This document shows, one piece after another, positions 57,195-64,000 of a stretch of DNA of 64,000 nucleotides; positions within the stretch are counted from its first letter, which is position 1; each line of letters begins with the position of its first letter. Source of the DNA: FEN-1219 sp963817615 (GTDB taxonomy: Bacteria; Pseudomonadota; Gammaproteobacteria; Steroidobacterales; Rariloculaceae); contig CAWFPH010000002.1 of assembly GCA_963817615.1 (NCBI GenBank), forward strand, positions 1,922,001 through 1,986,000. Reading direction: 5' to 3'. The notes below the pieces were generated by a model. It worked only from the letters and a program-made list of their open reading frames with translations. It did not search any database and was not told the origin of the DNA. A program made the translations under genes and the position numbers.

Positions 57195-57487
57195 TCCGCG
57201 TCGCGTTGCCGCAGCATCTGCAGACACTGTCCGGCGTCGACGGCGAGGTGGCGCTCGCCGTCGACGGTCCCATCACGCAGCGGTCGATCTTGGACGCGCT
57301 CGAGGCTCGCTATCCGGTGCTGCGCGGCACGGTGCGCGATCACGCGACGCAGCGGCGCCGGCCGCTCGTGCGGTTCTTCGCCTGCGCGCAAGACGTCACG
57401 CATGCTTCGCCGGATGCGCCGCTGCCCGAAGCGATCTCGAGCGGCGCCGAGCCGTTCCTGATCATCGGCGCGATTGCGGGCGGATAG
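57191..57487 (+). CDS. MoaD/ThiS-family ubiquitin-fold protein
   Basis: A 98-residue beta-grasp protein: MIRVALPQHLQTLSG start, ILDALEARYPVLRGTV helix, the FFACAQDVTH strand and a C-terminal ...IIGAIAGG ending in the free Gly-Gly needed for adenylation by an E1-like enzyme. It starts in an ATGA overlap with the propeller gene. Slightly longer than MoaD (81) or ThiS (66), with extra residues before the last strand. Substrate of the upstream ThiF-like enzyme (inference); the sulfur or conjugate destination is unknown. Confidence 0.9.
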   Translation: MIRVALPQHLQTLSGVDGEVALAVDGPITQRSILDALEARYPVLRGTVRDHATQRRRPLVRFFACAQDVTHASPDAPLPEAISSGAEPFLIIGAIAGG

Positions 57488-57658
57488 CGGCGGCGTAGCT
57501 TGCCGGCCGCGGCGCGCGGCGCGCGCGTTGCCGCGCGCCGGCGCCGATCGACGCCGAGCTTTGGGCGCGGTCGCCGCGATGCGACACCTGCTCGAGCCGC
57601 GCTTGCTATATCATCCCGTCGCGGGCTCGACCCGATTCGTGTCGCTAGGGAGAGAGAT

Positions 57659-58252
57659 ATGCGAAATGGAGTATCGCGTGCGTTGTTGGCGGCACTCGTC
57701 CTGGTGCCGGCCGTCAGCTTCGCACAGAAGACGACGCCGCGGCCGCAGTTGAGCTACACCTACGTCGAGCTCGCCTACGACGAATCCGATTTCGACGTCG
57801 CGGGCGCCAACAAGGTAGATGGCGACGGGTTCACGCTCGCGGGCTCGTACGAAATCAACGACGACTGGCACGTATACGCGTCGTACGGCGCCGACGACCT
57901 CGACTTCGGCATCGATCTGGACACGTGGCGGATCGGCGCGGGCTATCGCTACGGGCTGCGCGACAACGTCGACCTCTACGGCCGCGTGCTCTACATCCGC
58001 AACAACGTGCACGCGCCGGGACCTCTGGATGGCGACGACGACGGGTTAGGCCTGCAGGTGCGTATTCGCAGCCGCGTGAATCAGCGGCTCGAGCTCGAAG
58101 GCGGCATTCAATACGTCGACGTCGACGGCACCGACACGTCGCTGCAGGCGAGCGCGCGCTATCACTTCACGAATCAACTGTCCGCGGCGATCGGCCTCAC
58201 GTTCGGCGGCAACGCCGACGGCATCGGCGTGAGCGCACGTTACTCCTTCTGA
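57659..58252 (+). CDS. Outer-membrane beta-barrel protein
   Basis: A 197-residue exported protein: signal peptide (ALLAALVLVPAVSFAQ) and a mature part of about eight amphipathic strands (for example LSYTYVELAYDES, GFTLAGSYEINDDWHVYASY, NVDLYGRVLYIRNN), ending in the aromatic YSF that BamA recognises. It resembles small porin-like or OmpA/OmpW-type barrels (OM_channels superfamily). An extended -10 (TTGCTATAT, 57604-57611) and AGGGAGAG before the ATG support expression as a single gene. Convergent with the CBS gene. Confidence 0.88.
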   Translation: MRNGVSRALLAALVLVPAVSFAQKTTPRPQLSYTYVELAYDESDFDVAGANKVDGDGFTLAGSYEINDDWHVYASYGADDLDFGIDLDTWRIGAGYRYGLRDNVDLYGRVLYIRNNVHAPGPLDGDDDGLGLQVRIRSRVNQRLELEGGIQYVDVDGTDTSLQASARYHFTNQLSAAIGLTFGGNADGIGVSARYSF

Positions 58253-58320
58253 GCGGCGGCGCGCGGCACGACGAGCGCCTCCTCGCCTAGGGCCGTGCGG
58301 CAAGCTCGCCGGCAGCGGCG

Positions 58321-58755
58321 TCAGGCCGCGCCGGCGATGTAGCTCTGCAGCTGTGTGATCGTGAACTGCTGATCGTCGATCGTGGCCTTGACGAGATCGC
58401 CGATCGAGACGATGCCGACCACGCGCTTGTGGTCGACCACCGGCAGATGGCGCAAGCGCCGGTTCGTCATCAGGGCCATGCATTCGTCGATCGATCGGTC
58501 CGGCGTCACGCAGACGACGTGCGAGGTCATGATCTCTGCGACACGCGACTCTTTGGACGAGCGTCCGGCCAGCACCACTTTGCGGGCGTAATCGCGCTCG
58601 GTGAAGATGCCGACGAGCTTCTCGCCGTCGAGCACGAGCACTGCACCCACGTCGCGCGCGGCCATCACGTCGAGCGCTTCGAGCACGGTGTTCGCCGGTT
58701 TGACGGACCACACGGTGTGGCCCTTCTCTTTGAGGATATCGCTAGCGGTGTGCAT
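58321..58755 (-). CDS. CBS-domain pair protein
   Basis: A 144-residue protein made of two CBS domains (VLEALDVMAARDVGAVLVLDGEKLVGIFTERDY and SIDECMALMTNRRLRHLPVVD followed by VVGIVSIGDLV). Such pairs bind adenine nucleotides and regulate other proteins. The second domain's GIVSIGDLVK motif is typical of the small proteobacterial stress CBS proteins. GGGAG lies upstream of the ATG. Downstream of the universal stress protein gene on the same strand (173 bp gap). Confidence 0.93.
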   Translation of the reverse strand: MHTASDILKEKGHTVWSVKPANTVLEALDVMAARDVGAVLVLDGEKLVGIFTERDYARKVVLAGRSSKESRVAEIMTSHVVCVTPDRSIDECMALMTNRRLRHLPVVDHKRVVGIVSIGDLVKATIDDQQFTITQLQSYIAGAA

Positions 58756-58928
58756 CGCCGTTCTCCCGTGTGCAACGTGCAAGCCTAGGCTTGCACCCGA
58801 CCATCGGGCGGACCGCGGCGCCGCTGGCGCAGAATCGTACCGAGGAGATGCGACGCGTGACGATCCTCCCCCCGCGGTCATTTTGCTCCCGATCCGCCCG
58901 CGCGACTACCCGCGAGCGGCGGCGAGGC

Positions 58929-59369
58929 TCATTTGACGAGGGTGATCGGAACGTTTACGGCGTGGATGACCTTCGATGCGACCGATCCGAGCACGATGCC
59001 GCTCACCGGGCCGAGCCCGCGCGTGCCCATAATCACCGCTTCGCAGCGGTGGTCCACAACGTACTCGGCGATGCATTGCGCGGGGTCGCCGAGCAGCACC
59101 GCGGAGGCGTGGAAAAGCTGGGCTTGCTTGAGGCGAGCGATGGGCTCGTCGAGCAGCGCGGTGCCCGCGTCGTGCGCGGAGTCCGCGAGCTGCTCGGCAA
59201 TGTCGGCCGCATCGCGCGTGAACGACTCGGGAATTCCGACCGTCGCTTCCTGCACGTTGACGAGATCGATCGTGATGCCGTCGTGGTTGCCGCGGCGGCC
59301 GATTGCCAGCACATAGTCGAGCGCGCGGCGCGCAGACGGCGAGCCGTCGAAGGGGAGTGCCACTTTCAT
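58929..59369 (-). CDS. Universal stress protein (UspA family)
   Basis: A 146-residue USP-fold protein. MKVALPFDGSPSARRALDYVLA is the first strand with the family Asp-Gly-Ser, and GTRGLGPVSGIVLGSVASKV carries the G-x2-G-x9-G-S ATP-binding motif, so it belongs to the nucleotide-binding branch. Located 93 bp downstream of treS-mak on the same strand, suggesting co-expression under stress. The start is weakly supported by GGGAAG at ten bases. Confidence 0.92.
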   Translation of the reverse strand: MKVALPFDGSPSARRALDYVLAIGRRGNHDGITIDLVNVQEATVGIPESFTRDAADIAEQLADSAHDAGTALLDEPIARLKQAQLFHASAVLLGDPAQCIAEYVVDHRCEAVIMGTRGLGPVSGIVLGSVASKVIHAVNVPITLVK

Positions 59370-59462
59370 GTCGTCGATCTTCCCGAGTGAAACCAGCTCC
59401 GTTGCGCAATATAAGCCATTGCGAGCCTCGAGCAAGGTGCCGCGCGATCCCGGTCGCTTCGT

Positions 59463-62400
59463 TCAGCGCGTCCCGACGGCGGCCTCGAGGTCGTGCAGGG
59501 GCACCGCGAGCCAGTCCGGCCGCTGCTCGAGCTCGTAGCGGATCTCGTATAGCAGGCGCTCGATGCCGGCCAGTGCGAGCAGCCGCGCGGCGTCGCCGGG
59601 CTCGCGTGGATATATCGCGCAATCGCCGATCGCCTCGATATAGGCCTCGAGGAACGTCTCGTGCACGCGCTCTCGCCAATCGTCGAGCAGCGGCTCGACC
59701 GCGGCGGCGTTGGCCGGTCCCCGCCCCGCGTATTGGCGCGCCGCAACGGCACGCGCGTAGTCGAACGATCGCAGCATGCCGGCGACGTCCTTGAGCGCCG
59801 TGGTCTTGCGCCGGCGCTCCTCGATCGTACGGGCCGGCTCGCCTTCGAGGTCGGTGATCACGAAGTCATTGCGCGCGAGCAGCACTTGCGCCAAGTGGTA
59901 GTCGCCGTGCAGCCGCGTGGCGAGCGCGTCGACCTTGCGTGCGGCGTTGCGCTGCAAGGTCGCGCCGATTGCGGCGCGTCGGTCGAGAACGGTGCGTGCC
60001 GCGGCGCGCGCGTCCTCCGGCAGAGACTCGAGCCGCGCTTCGAGCGCCGCGAGCGTCGCGTCGGCCTCGGTGCGGATTCGCTCGGCCCACTGCGTGAGCG
60101 CTGCGTGGTCGAACGGCACCGGATCGAACGCCGGATCGCCGGTCGTCACCGCGAGCGCGCGGTGCAGCTCCGCGGTTCGTGCCGCCAGCGCGCGCACGAG
60201 CAGCAGATGGCTCGAGTGGTCGACCGTGAGCACCTGACCATCGGCAGCGCGGCTCGTCGCATCGTCGATGCAGCGCTGCAGATAGTCGAGCGTGTAACGC
60301 CAACCGTCGCCCTGATGCCGCACGGCGGCTTGCACCAACGCGAGGGTCGTGGTCTCGCCGTGCCGGTCGAGCTCGATGGCGCCCGCGGTCGGCACGACGG
60401 CGTCGCAGGGCGAGCGCTCGGTGAGGAAGCGGCCCATCTCCCACTCGGGATGCACGCCGCTGCGCAGACGCCGGTAAGCCTTCAGAAATAGACGATCGCC
60501 GATCAGCGCAGTTAGGTTGCTGCTGTCGCCCGCGAAGCGGATTTCGGCCTCGTCGAGGTTGTCCGGCAGCAGGCCGGGCAAAGCGGCCGTCGGCAGAAAT
60601 CGCAACGTGCCGATTCCGCATGCGTGCGGCTCGGCGGCCGCCAGCGCTTCGATGCCGTCGCGCGCGAAGTCAGTGTGCGCGAACGCATCGAAAAGCAGTC
60701 CGGTCGAGGCGTGCTGGCGCACGTGCGCGAGCGCATGCGCGGTCTGCGGACCGGCGCGCTCGGCGCCCCATTCGACGGCGAGCGGCAAGAAGTACTCCTG
60801 CGGCTCCCCTGCCTCGAAACGCGCCTCGGCGATCGCGAGCAGCCAGGTGCCGCGGCGCAGCGTCCACGGGCACACGTCCGCGATCGTCACGCCCTCGAGC
60901 GTGCGCTCCTTGCCGGCGTACCAGCGTTGCTTCGTGAGATAACCGGGCAGCACGTCGCGCTCGAGCTGCGCGACGAGCTTCTGCGCCATCTCGCGACGCT
61001 CGCCCGCTTGCGTCACGTCGAAGCTTGCGACGCCGTTGAAGAGCACGACCCACGGCTTGTCGTCGCTCGCGAGCATCTCCTCGTGCCAGCTCGGCACCGC
61101 GGCCGATTCCGCAAGCTCGAACCAGTAGAAGCCGTGCCCCGCCAGCGTCAGCAGGTACGGCAGATCGCCGATCGGCGGAAACGACGAGCGGCCCATGAGC
61201 TCGACCGGCACGCGCCCCCGGAACGCGGCGAGGTCGAGCTCGACCGGTTGCGCCGAGCGCTTCAGGTTCGCGACGCACAACAGCACCTCGTCCTCGTAGC
61301 GGCGCACGTAGGCGAGCACCGCGCGGTTGCCCGGTCGCAGCAGCTCGAACGTGCCGCGGCCGAACGCCTTGAAGCTCTTGCGCACCGCGAGGATGCGGCG
61401 CGTCCAGTTCAGGAGCGACGACGGCTCGCGCGCTTGCGCCTCGACGTTCACGGCCGGGAAGCCGTAGATCGGGTCCATGATCGGCGGTAGGAACAGGCTC
61501 TGCGGATCGGCGCGCGAGAAGCCGCCGTTCCTGTCCGAGCTCCACTGCATCGGCGTGCGCACGCCGTTGCGGTCGCCCAAGTAAATGTTGTCGCCCATGC
61601 CGAGCTCGTCGCCGTAGTAGACGCTCGGGCTGCCCGGCATCGAGTACAGCAGCGAGTTCATGAGCTGGATCTTCGCGGGGTCGTTCTCCATGAGCGGCGC
61701 GAGGCGCCGCCTGATCCCGACGTTCACACGCGCGCGCCGGTCGATCGCGTACGTCTCGTACATGTAGTCGCGCTCGCGGTCCGTCACCATCTCGAGCGTG
61801 AGCTCGTCGTGGTTGCGCAGGAAGATGGCCCACTGGCAGCTCGGGGGGATGTCGGGCGTCTGCTGCAGGATCTCGACGACCGGGTAGCGGTCCTCTTGTG
61901 CGATCGCCATGTACATGCGCGGCATCAGCGGAAAGTGGTAGGCCATGTGGCACTCGTCGCCGTTCCCGAAGTACTCGAGCACGTCCTCGGGCCACTGGTT
62001 CGCCTCCGCGAGCAGCATGCGTGCGCGGTAGTCGCGGTCGATCGTCGCGCGAAACTGCTTCACCACCGCGTGCGTCTCGGGCAGGTTCTCGTTGCTCGTG
62101 CCCTCGCGCACGCACAGATACGGAATGGCATCGAGCCGCAGGCCGTCCACGCCCATGTCGAGCCAGTGCTTCATCACGCTGATCACGGCCTTCACGACGG
62201 CCGGATTGTTGTGATTCAAATCGGGCTGATGCGAGAAGAAGCGGTGCCAGTAGTATTGCCGCGCGACCGGGTCCCAAGCCCAGTTCGATTCCTCGGTGTC
62301 GCTGAAGATGATCCGCGTGCCCTTGAACCGTTGATCGGTGTCGCTCCAGACGTAGTAGTTGCGTTTCGCCGAGCCCGCCGGCGCCTCGCGCGCGGCTTGA

Positions 62401-62756
62401 AACCACGGGTGCTGATCGGAGGTGTGGTTCACGACGAGCTCGGTGATCACCTTCAGCCCGCGCCGGTGCGCCTCGCGCACGAACGTGCGGAAGTCGCGCT
62501 GCGTGCCGTAGACGGGGTTGATGCCGCGATAGTCCGCGATGTCGTAGCCGTCGTCCCGCAGCGGCGAAGGGTAGAAGGGGAGGAGCCAAATCGCGTTCAC
62601 GCCGAGCCGCTCGATGTAGTCGAGCTTCGCCGTGAGCCCGCGGAAATCTCCGATGCCGTCGTCGTTGCTGTCGAAGAACGATCGCACATGGAGCTGATAG
62701 ATGACCGCGTCCTTGTACCAGAGCGGGTCGCCGTTCGAGTTGTCTTTGAGCGCCAT
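59463..62756 (-). CDS. treS: TreS-maltokinase fusion (trehalose synthase / maltose-1-phosphate-forming kinase)
   Basis: A 1097-residue fused protein. Residues 10-560: GH13 trehalose synthase with nucleophile Asp209 in VDGLRLDA, acid Glu251 in LLAEANQWP and Asp317 in LRNHDE. Residues 560-1097: maltokinase (Pep2/Mak) with the kinase-like HGDYHLAQVL (950-959) and DLEGEP (969-974) metal-binding loop. The fusion interconverts maltose and trehalose and phosphorylates maltose to maltose-1-phosphate, the GlgE substrate. GlgE is encoded 11 bp upstream, so the three activities are co-produced. Confidence 0.95.
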   Translation of the reverse strand: MALKDNSNGDPLWYKDAVIYQLHVRSFFDSNDDGIGDFRGLTAKLDYIERLGVNAIWLLPFYPSPLRDDGYDIADYRGINPVYGTQRDFRTFVREAHRRGLKVITELVVNHTSDQHPWFQAAREAPAGSAKRNYYVWSDTDQRFKGTRIIFSDTEESNWAWDPVARQYYWHRFFSHQPDLNHNNPAVVKAVISVMKHWLDMGVDGLRLDAIPYLCVREGTSNENLPETHAVVKQFRATIDRDYRARMLLAEANQWPEDVLEYFGNGDECHMAYHFPLMPRMYMAIAQEDRYPVVEILQQTPDIPPSCQWAIFLRNHDELTLEMVTDRERDYMYETYAIDRRARVNVGIRRRLAPLMENDPAKIQLMNSLLYSMPGSPSVYYGDELGMGDNIYLGDRNGVRTPMQWSSDRNGGFSRADPQSLFLPPIMDPIYGFPAVNVEAQAREPSSLLNWTRRILAVRKSFKAFGRGTFELLRPGNRAVLAYVRRYEDEVLLCVANLKRSAQPVELDLAAFRGRVPVELMGRSSFPPIGDLPYLLTLAGHGFYWFELAESAAVPSWHEEMLASDDKPWVVLFNGVASFDVTQAGERREMAQKLVAQLERDVLPGYLTKQRWYAGKERTLEGVTIADVCPWTLRRGTWLLAIAEARFEAGEPQEYFLPLAVEWGAERAGPQTAHALAHVRQHASTGLLFDAFAHTDFARDGIEALAAAEPHACGIGTLRFLPTAALPGLLPDNLDEAEIRFAGDSSNLTALIGDRLFLKAYRRLRSGVHPEWEMGRFLTERSPCDAVVPTAGAIELDRHGETTTLALVQAAVRHQGDGWRYTLDYLQRCIDDATSRAADGQVLTVDHSSHLLLVRALAARTAELHRALAVTTGDPAFDPVPFDHAALTQWAERIRTEADATLAALEARLESLPEDARAAARTVLDRRAAIGATLQRNAARKVDALATRLHGDYHLAQVLLARNDFVITDLEGEPARTIEERRRKTTALKDVAGMLRSFDYARAVAARQYAGRGPANAAAVEPLLDDWRERVHETFLEAYIEAIGDCAIYPREPGDAARLLALAGIERLLYEIRYELEQRPDWLAVPLHDLEAAVGTR

Positions 62757-62767
62757 GCTGCCGGCAG

Positions 62768-64000
62768 TCAAACGAAGTAGTCGAAGTCGCGCTCGGTGGC
62801 GATGTGCCGGCGCAGCCTGAACACGTGTGCGGGCGAGCGTCCGGGGTCCAGTCCCACGAAGTTGCGCCGGCCGTTCCAGAGATAGCGCGCGCCGGTCAAG
62901 AGATCGTGCGCCTGATAGGCGCGGTCCGCGCTCATGCGCCACTCGTCCAGCGGCACGGTTACGAAGCCGTTCTGGGCGTGATACGGATCCAGGTTCACGA
63001 CGACGAGCACGATGTTGTCGAGATTCGCGGTGTGCTTGGAGTAGCACACAAGCTGCTCATTGTCGATCTCGCGGAATTCGAGCGTGTCGTCGGACTGCAG
63101 CGCCGGATTGTCGCGACGGATCGCGTTCAGCAGCGCGAGGAAGTCACGGAGGCTGTCGTCTCGCGCGACGTTCCAGCGGCGCACCTGGTACTTCTCGGAG
63201 TCCAGATACTCCTCCGTGCCGGGATCGCGCGGCTCGGCCTCGAGCAGCTCGAACGCGGGGCCGTAGATGCCGTAGCTCGCACCGAGCGTCGCGGCCAGCA
63301 CCGCGCGGCACATGAACGCCGGCCGCCCGCCGAATTGCAAGTACTCGTGCAGGATATCGGGCGTGTTCGGCCAGAGATTCGGCCGGAAGTAGTCGCGCCG
63401 GCGCTTCAGATCGGTGAAGTACTCGGTGATCTCGCGCTTCGTGTTGCGCCACGTGAAATACGTATACGACTGGCTGAAGCCGAGCTTCGCGAGCCGGTAC
63501 ATCACGGCCGGCCGGCTGAACGCCTCGGCGAGAAATATCGTCTCCGGATGACGGCTCTTCACGTCGGCGATCAGCCATTCCCAGAACGGAAACGGTTTCG
63601 TATGGGGATTGTCGACGCGGAACACGCGCACGCCCTCGCCGACCCAATGCACGACGACGTCGCGCAGCTCCTGCCACAGCGCGCGCCAGTCGTCGGTCGT
63701 AAAGTCGAACGGCACGATGTCCTCGTACTTCTTCGGCGGATTTTCCGCGTATTGGACGCTGCCGTCGCGCCGCTTCTTGAACCATTGCGGGTGCTCGCGC
63801 ACGTACGGGTGATCCGGCGAGCACTGGAAGGCAATGTCGAGCGCGAGCTCGAGCCCGAGCCGATCGGCGGCCGCGCGGAAGTCGCGGAAGTCGGCGAGCG
63901 TGCCGAGCCCCGGGTTCACGCTCTTGTGGCCGCCCGCCTCGGCGCCGATCGCCCACGGCGAGCCGGGGTCGTCGGCCGTCGCGACCAGCACGTTGTTAGG
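62768..64000 (-). CDS. glgE: GlgE: alpha-1,4-glucan:maltose-1-phosphate maltosyltransferase, partial
   Basis: The last 410 residues of GlgE; the start lies beyond the window edge. The frame is open to base 64000 and begins PNNVLVATADDPGSPWAIG, the known GlgE block that follows the KGPNN sequence. Catalytic Asp lies in VRVFRVDNPHTKPF and the acid Glu in FLAEAFSRP; the WRNTKREITEYFTDL and PDILHEYLQ motifs are GlgE-specific. It extends alpha-1,4-glucan using maltose-1-phosphate made by the TreS-maltokinase fusion downstream. Confidence 0.95.
   Translation of the reverse strand, partial: PNNVLVATADDPGSPWAIGAEAGGHKSVNPGLGTLADFRDFRAAADRLGLELALDIAFQCSPDHPYVREHPQWFKKRRDGSVQYAENPPKKYEDIVPFDFTTDDWRALWQELRDVVVHWVGEGVRVFRVDNPHTKPFPFWEWLIADVKSRHPETIFLAEAFSRPAVMYRLAKLGFSQSYTYFTWRNTKREITEYFTDLKRRRDYFRPNLWPNTPDILHEYLQFGGRPAFMCRAVLAATLGASYGIYGPAFELLEAEPRDPGTEEYLDSEKYQVRRWNVARDDSLRDFLALLNAIRRDNPALQSDDTLEFREIDNEQLVCYSKHTANLDNIVLVVVNLDPYHAQNGFVTVPLDEWRMSADRAYQAHDLLTGARYLWNGRRNFVGLDPGRSPAHVFRLRRHIATERDFDYFV

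Noticed and set aside
1..64000. tRNA, rRNA, CRISPR arrays, insertion sequences, prophage genes or att sites
   Set aside because: Looked for cloverleaf-type sequences, regularly spaced repeats, transposase or integrase motifs and terminal repeats; none was convincing.

Overview
The window is high-GC DNA (by eye near 70 % G+C) from a Gram-negative bacterium. Outer-membrane chemistry (L-Ara4N modification of lipid A, a beta-barrel protein), a proteobacterial-type NuoI, DUF1840 and MHS-family transport point to a gamma- or betaproteobacterium; the sequence alone does not fix the order. Genes are densely packed with frequent 4-base ATGA overlaps. I see no tRNA, rRNA, CRISPR array, insertion sequence or prophage, so this looks like stable chromosome.

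Region by region. (1) 1-338: tail of a receiver-domain protein. (2) 374-10574, minus strand: a complete arn operon (arnB, arnC, a PMT glycosyltransferase, arnA, arnD, arnT, two SMR-type flippase subunits) plus an alpha/beta hydrolase; it carries two ArnT-like glycosyltransferases. (3) 10788-17869, minus: LytM lipoprotein, SYLF protein, VOC protein, cytochrome P460-like protein, and a Ca2+-type P-ATPase overlapping a CaCA exchanger. (4) 18041-22385: an NHEJ locus (zinc-ribbon protein, two Ku paralogues, convergent LigD) with a textbook sigma-54 -24/-12 element in front of the Ku operon. (5) 22732-26128: a translationally coupled signalling cassette (REC-GGDEF-EAL, PAS histidine kinase, single-domain receiver). 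(6) 26218-35722: dihaem cytochrome c, SLC13 transporter, phosphatase-like protein, AIM24 pseudogene, small DUF genes, UdgX, a baeRF3 eRF1-like protein, an isolated NuoI, and RNase HII. (7) 35909-43909: glgC-like, glgX, treZ, treY. (8) 43972-53347: TspO, GNAT, CmcJ-like oxygenase, MFS exporter, then a catabolic set (amidohydrolase/decarboxylase, GST, MHS transporter, dehydrogenase, carboxymuconolactone-decarboxylase family protein, cupin). (9) 53618-58252: secreted small protein, then a MarR regulator divergent from an E1-like enzyme, a six-Asp-box beta-propeller and a MoaD-like ubiquitin-fold protein, followed by an outer-membrane barrel. (10) 58321-64000, minus: CBS protein, universal stress protein, TreS-maltokinase fusion and GlgE.

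How parts work together. Regions 7 and 10 give two trehalose/alpha-glucan routes: TreY/TreZ releases trehalose from glucan ends that GlgX can supply, while TreS-maltokinase and GlgE turn trehalose back into glucan through maltose-1-phosphate. The GlgC at the head of region 7 has lost several residues normally used for catalysis, so it may be a regulatory subunit or a relic. The least familiar unit is the MarR/E1/propeller/MoaD cluster, where an E1-type adenylyltransferase and its likely GG-tailed carrier flank a beta-propeller of unknown role, behind a promoter pair that overlaps a 12-bp palindrome. The sigma-54 element on the Ku operon is the strongest regulatory surprise.
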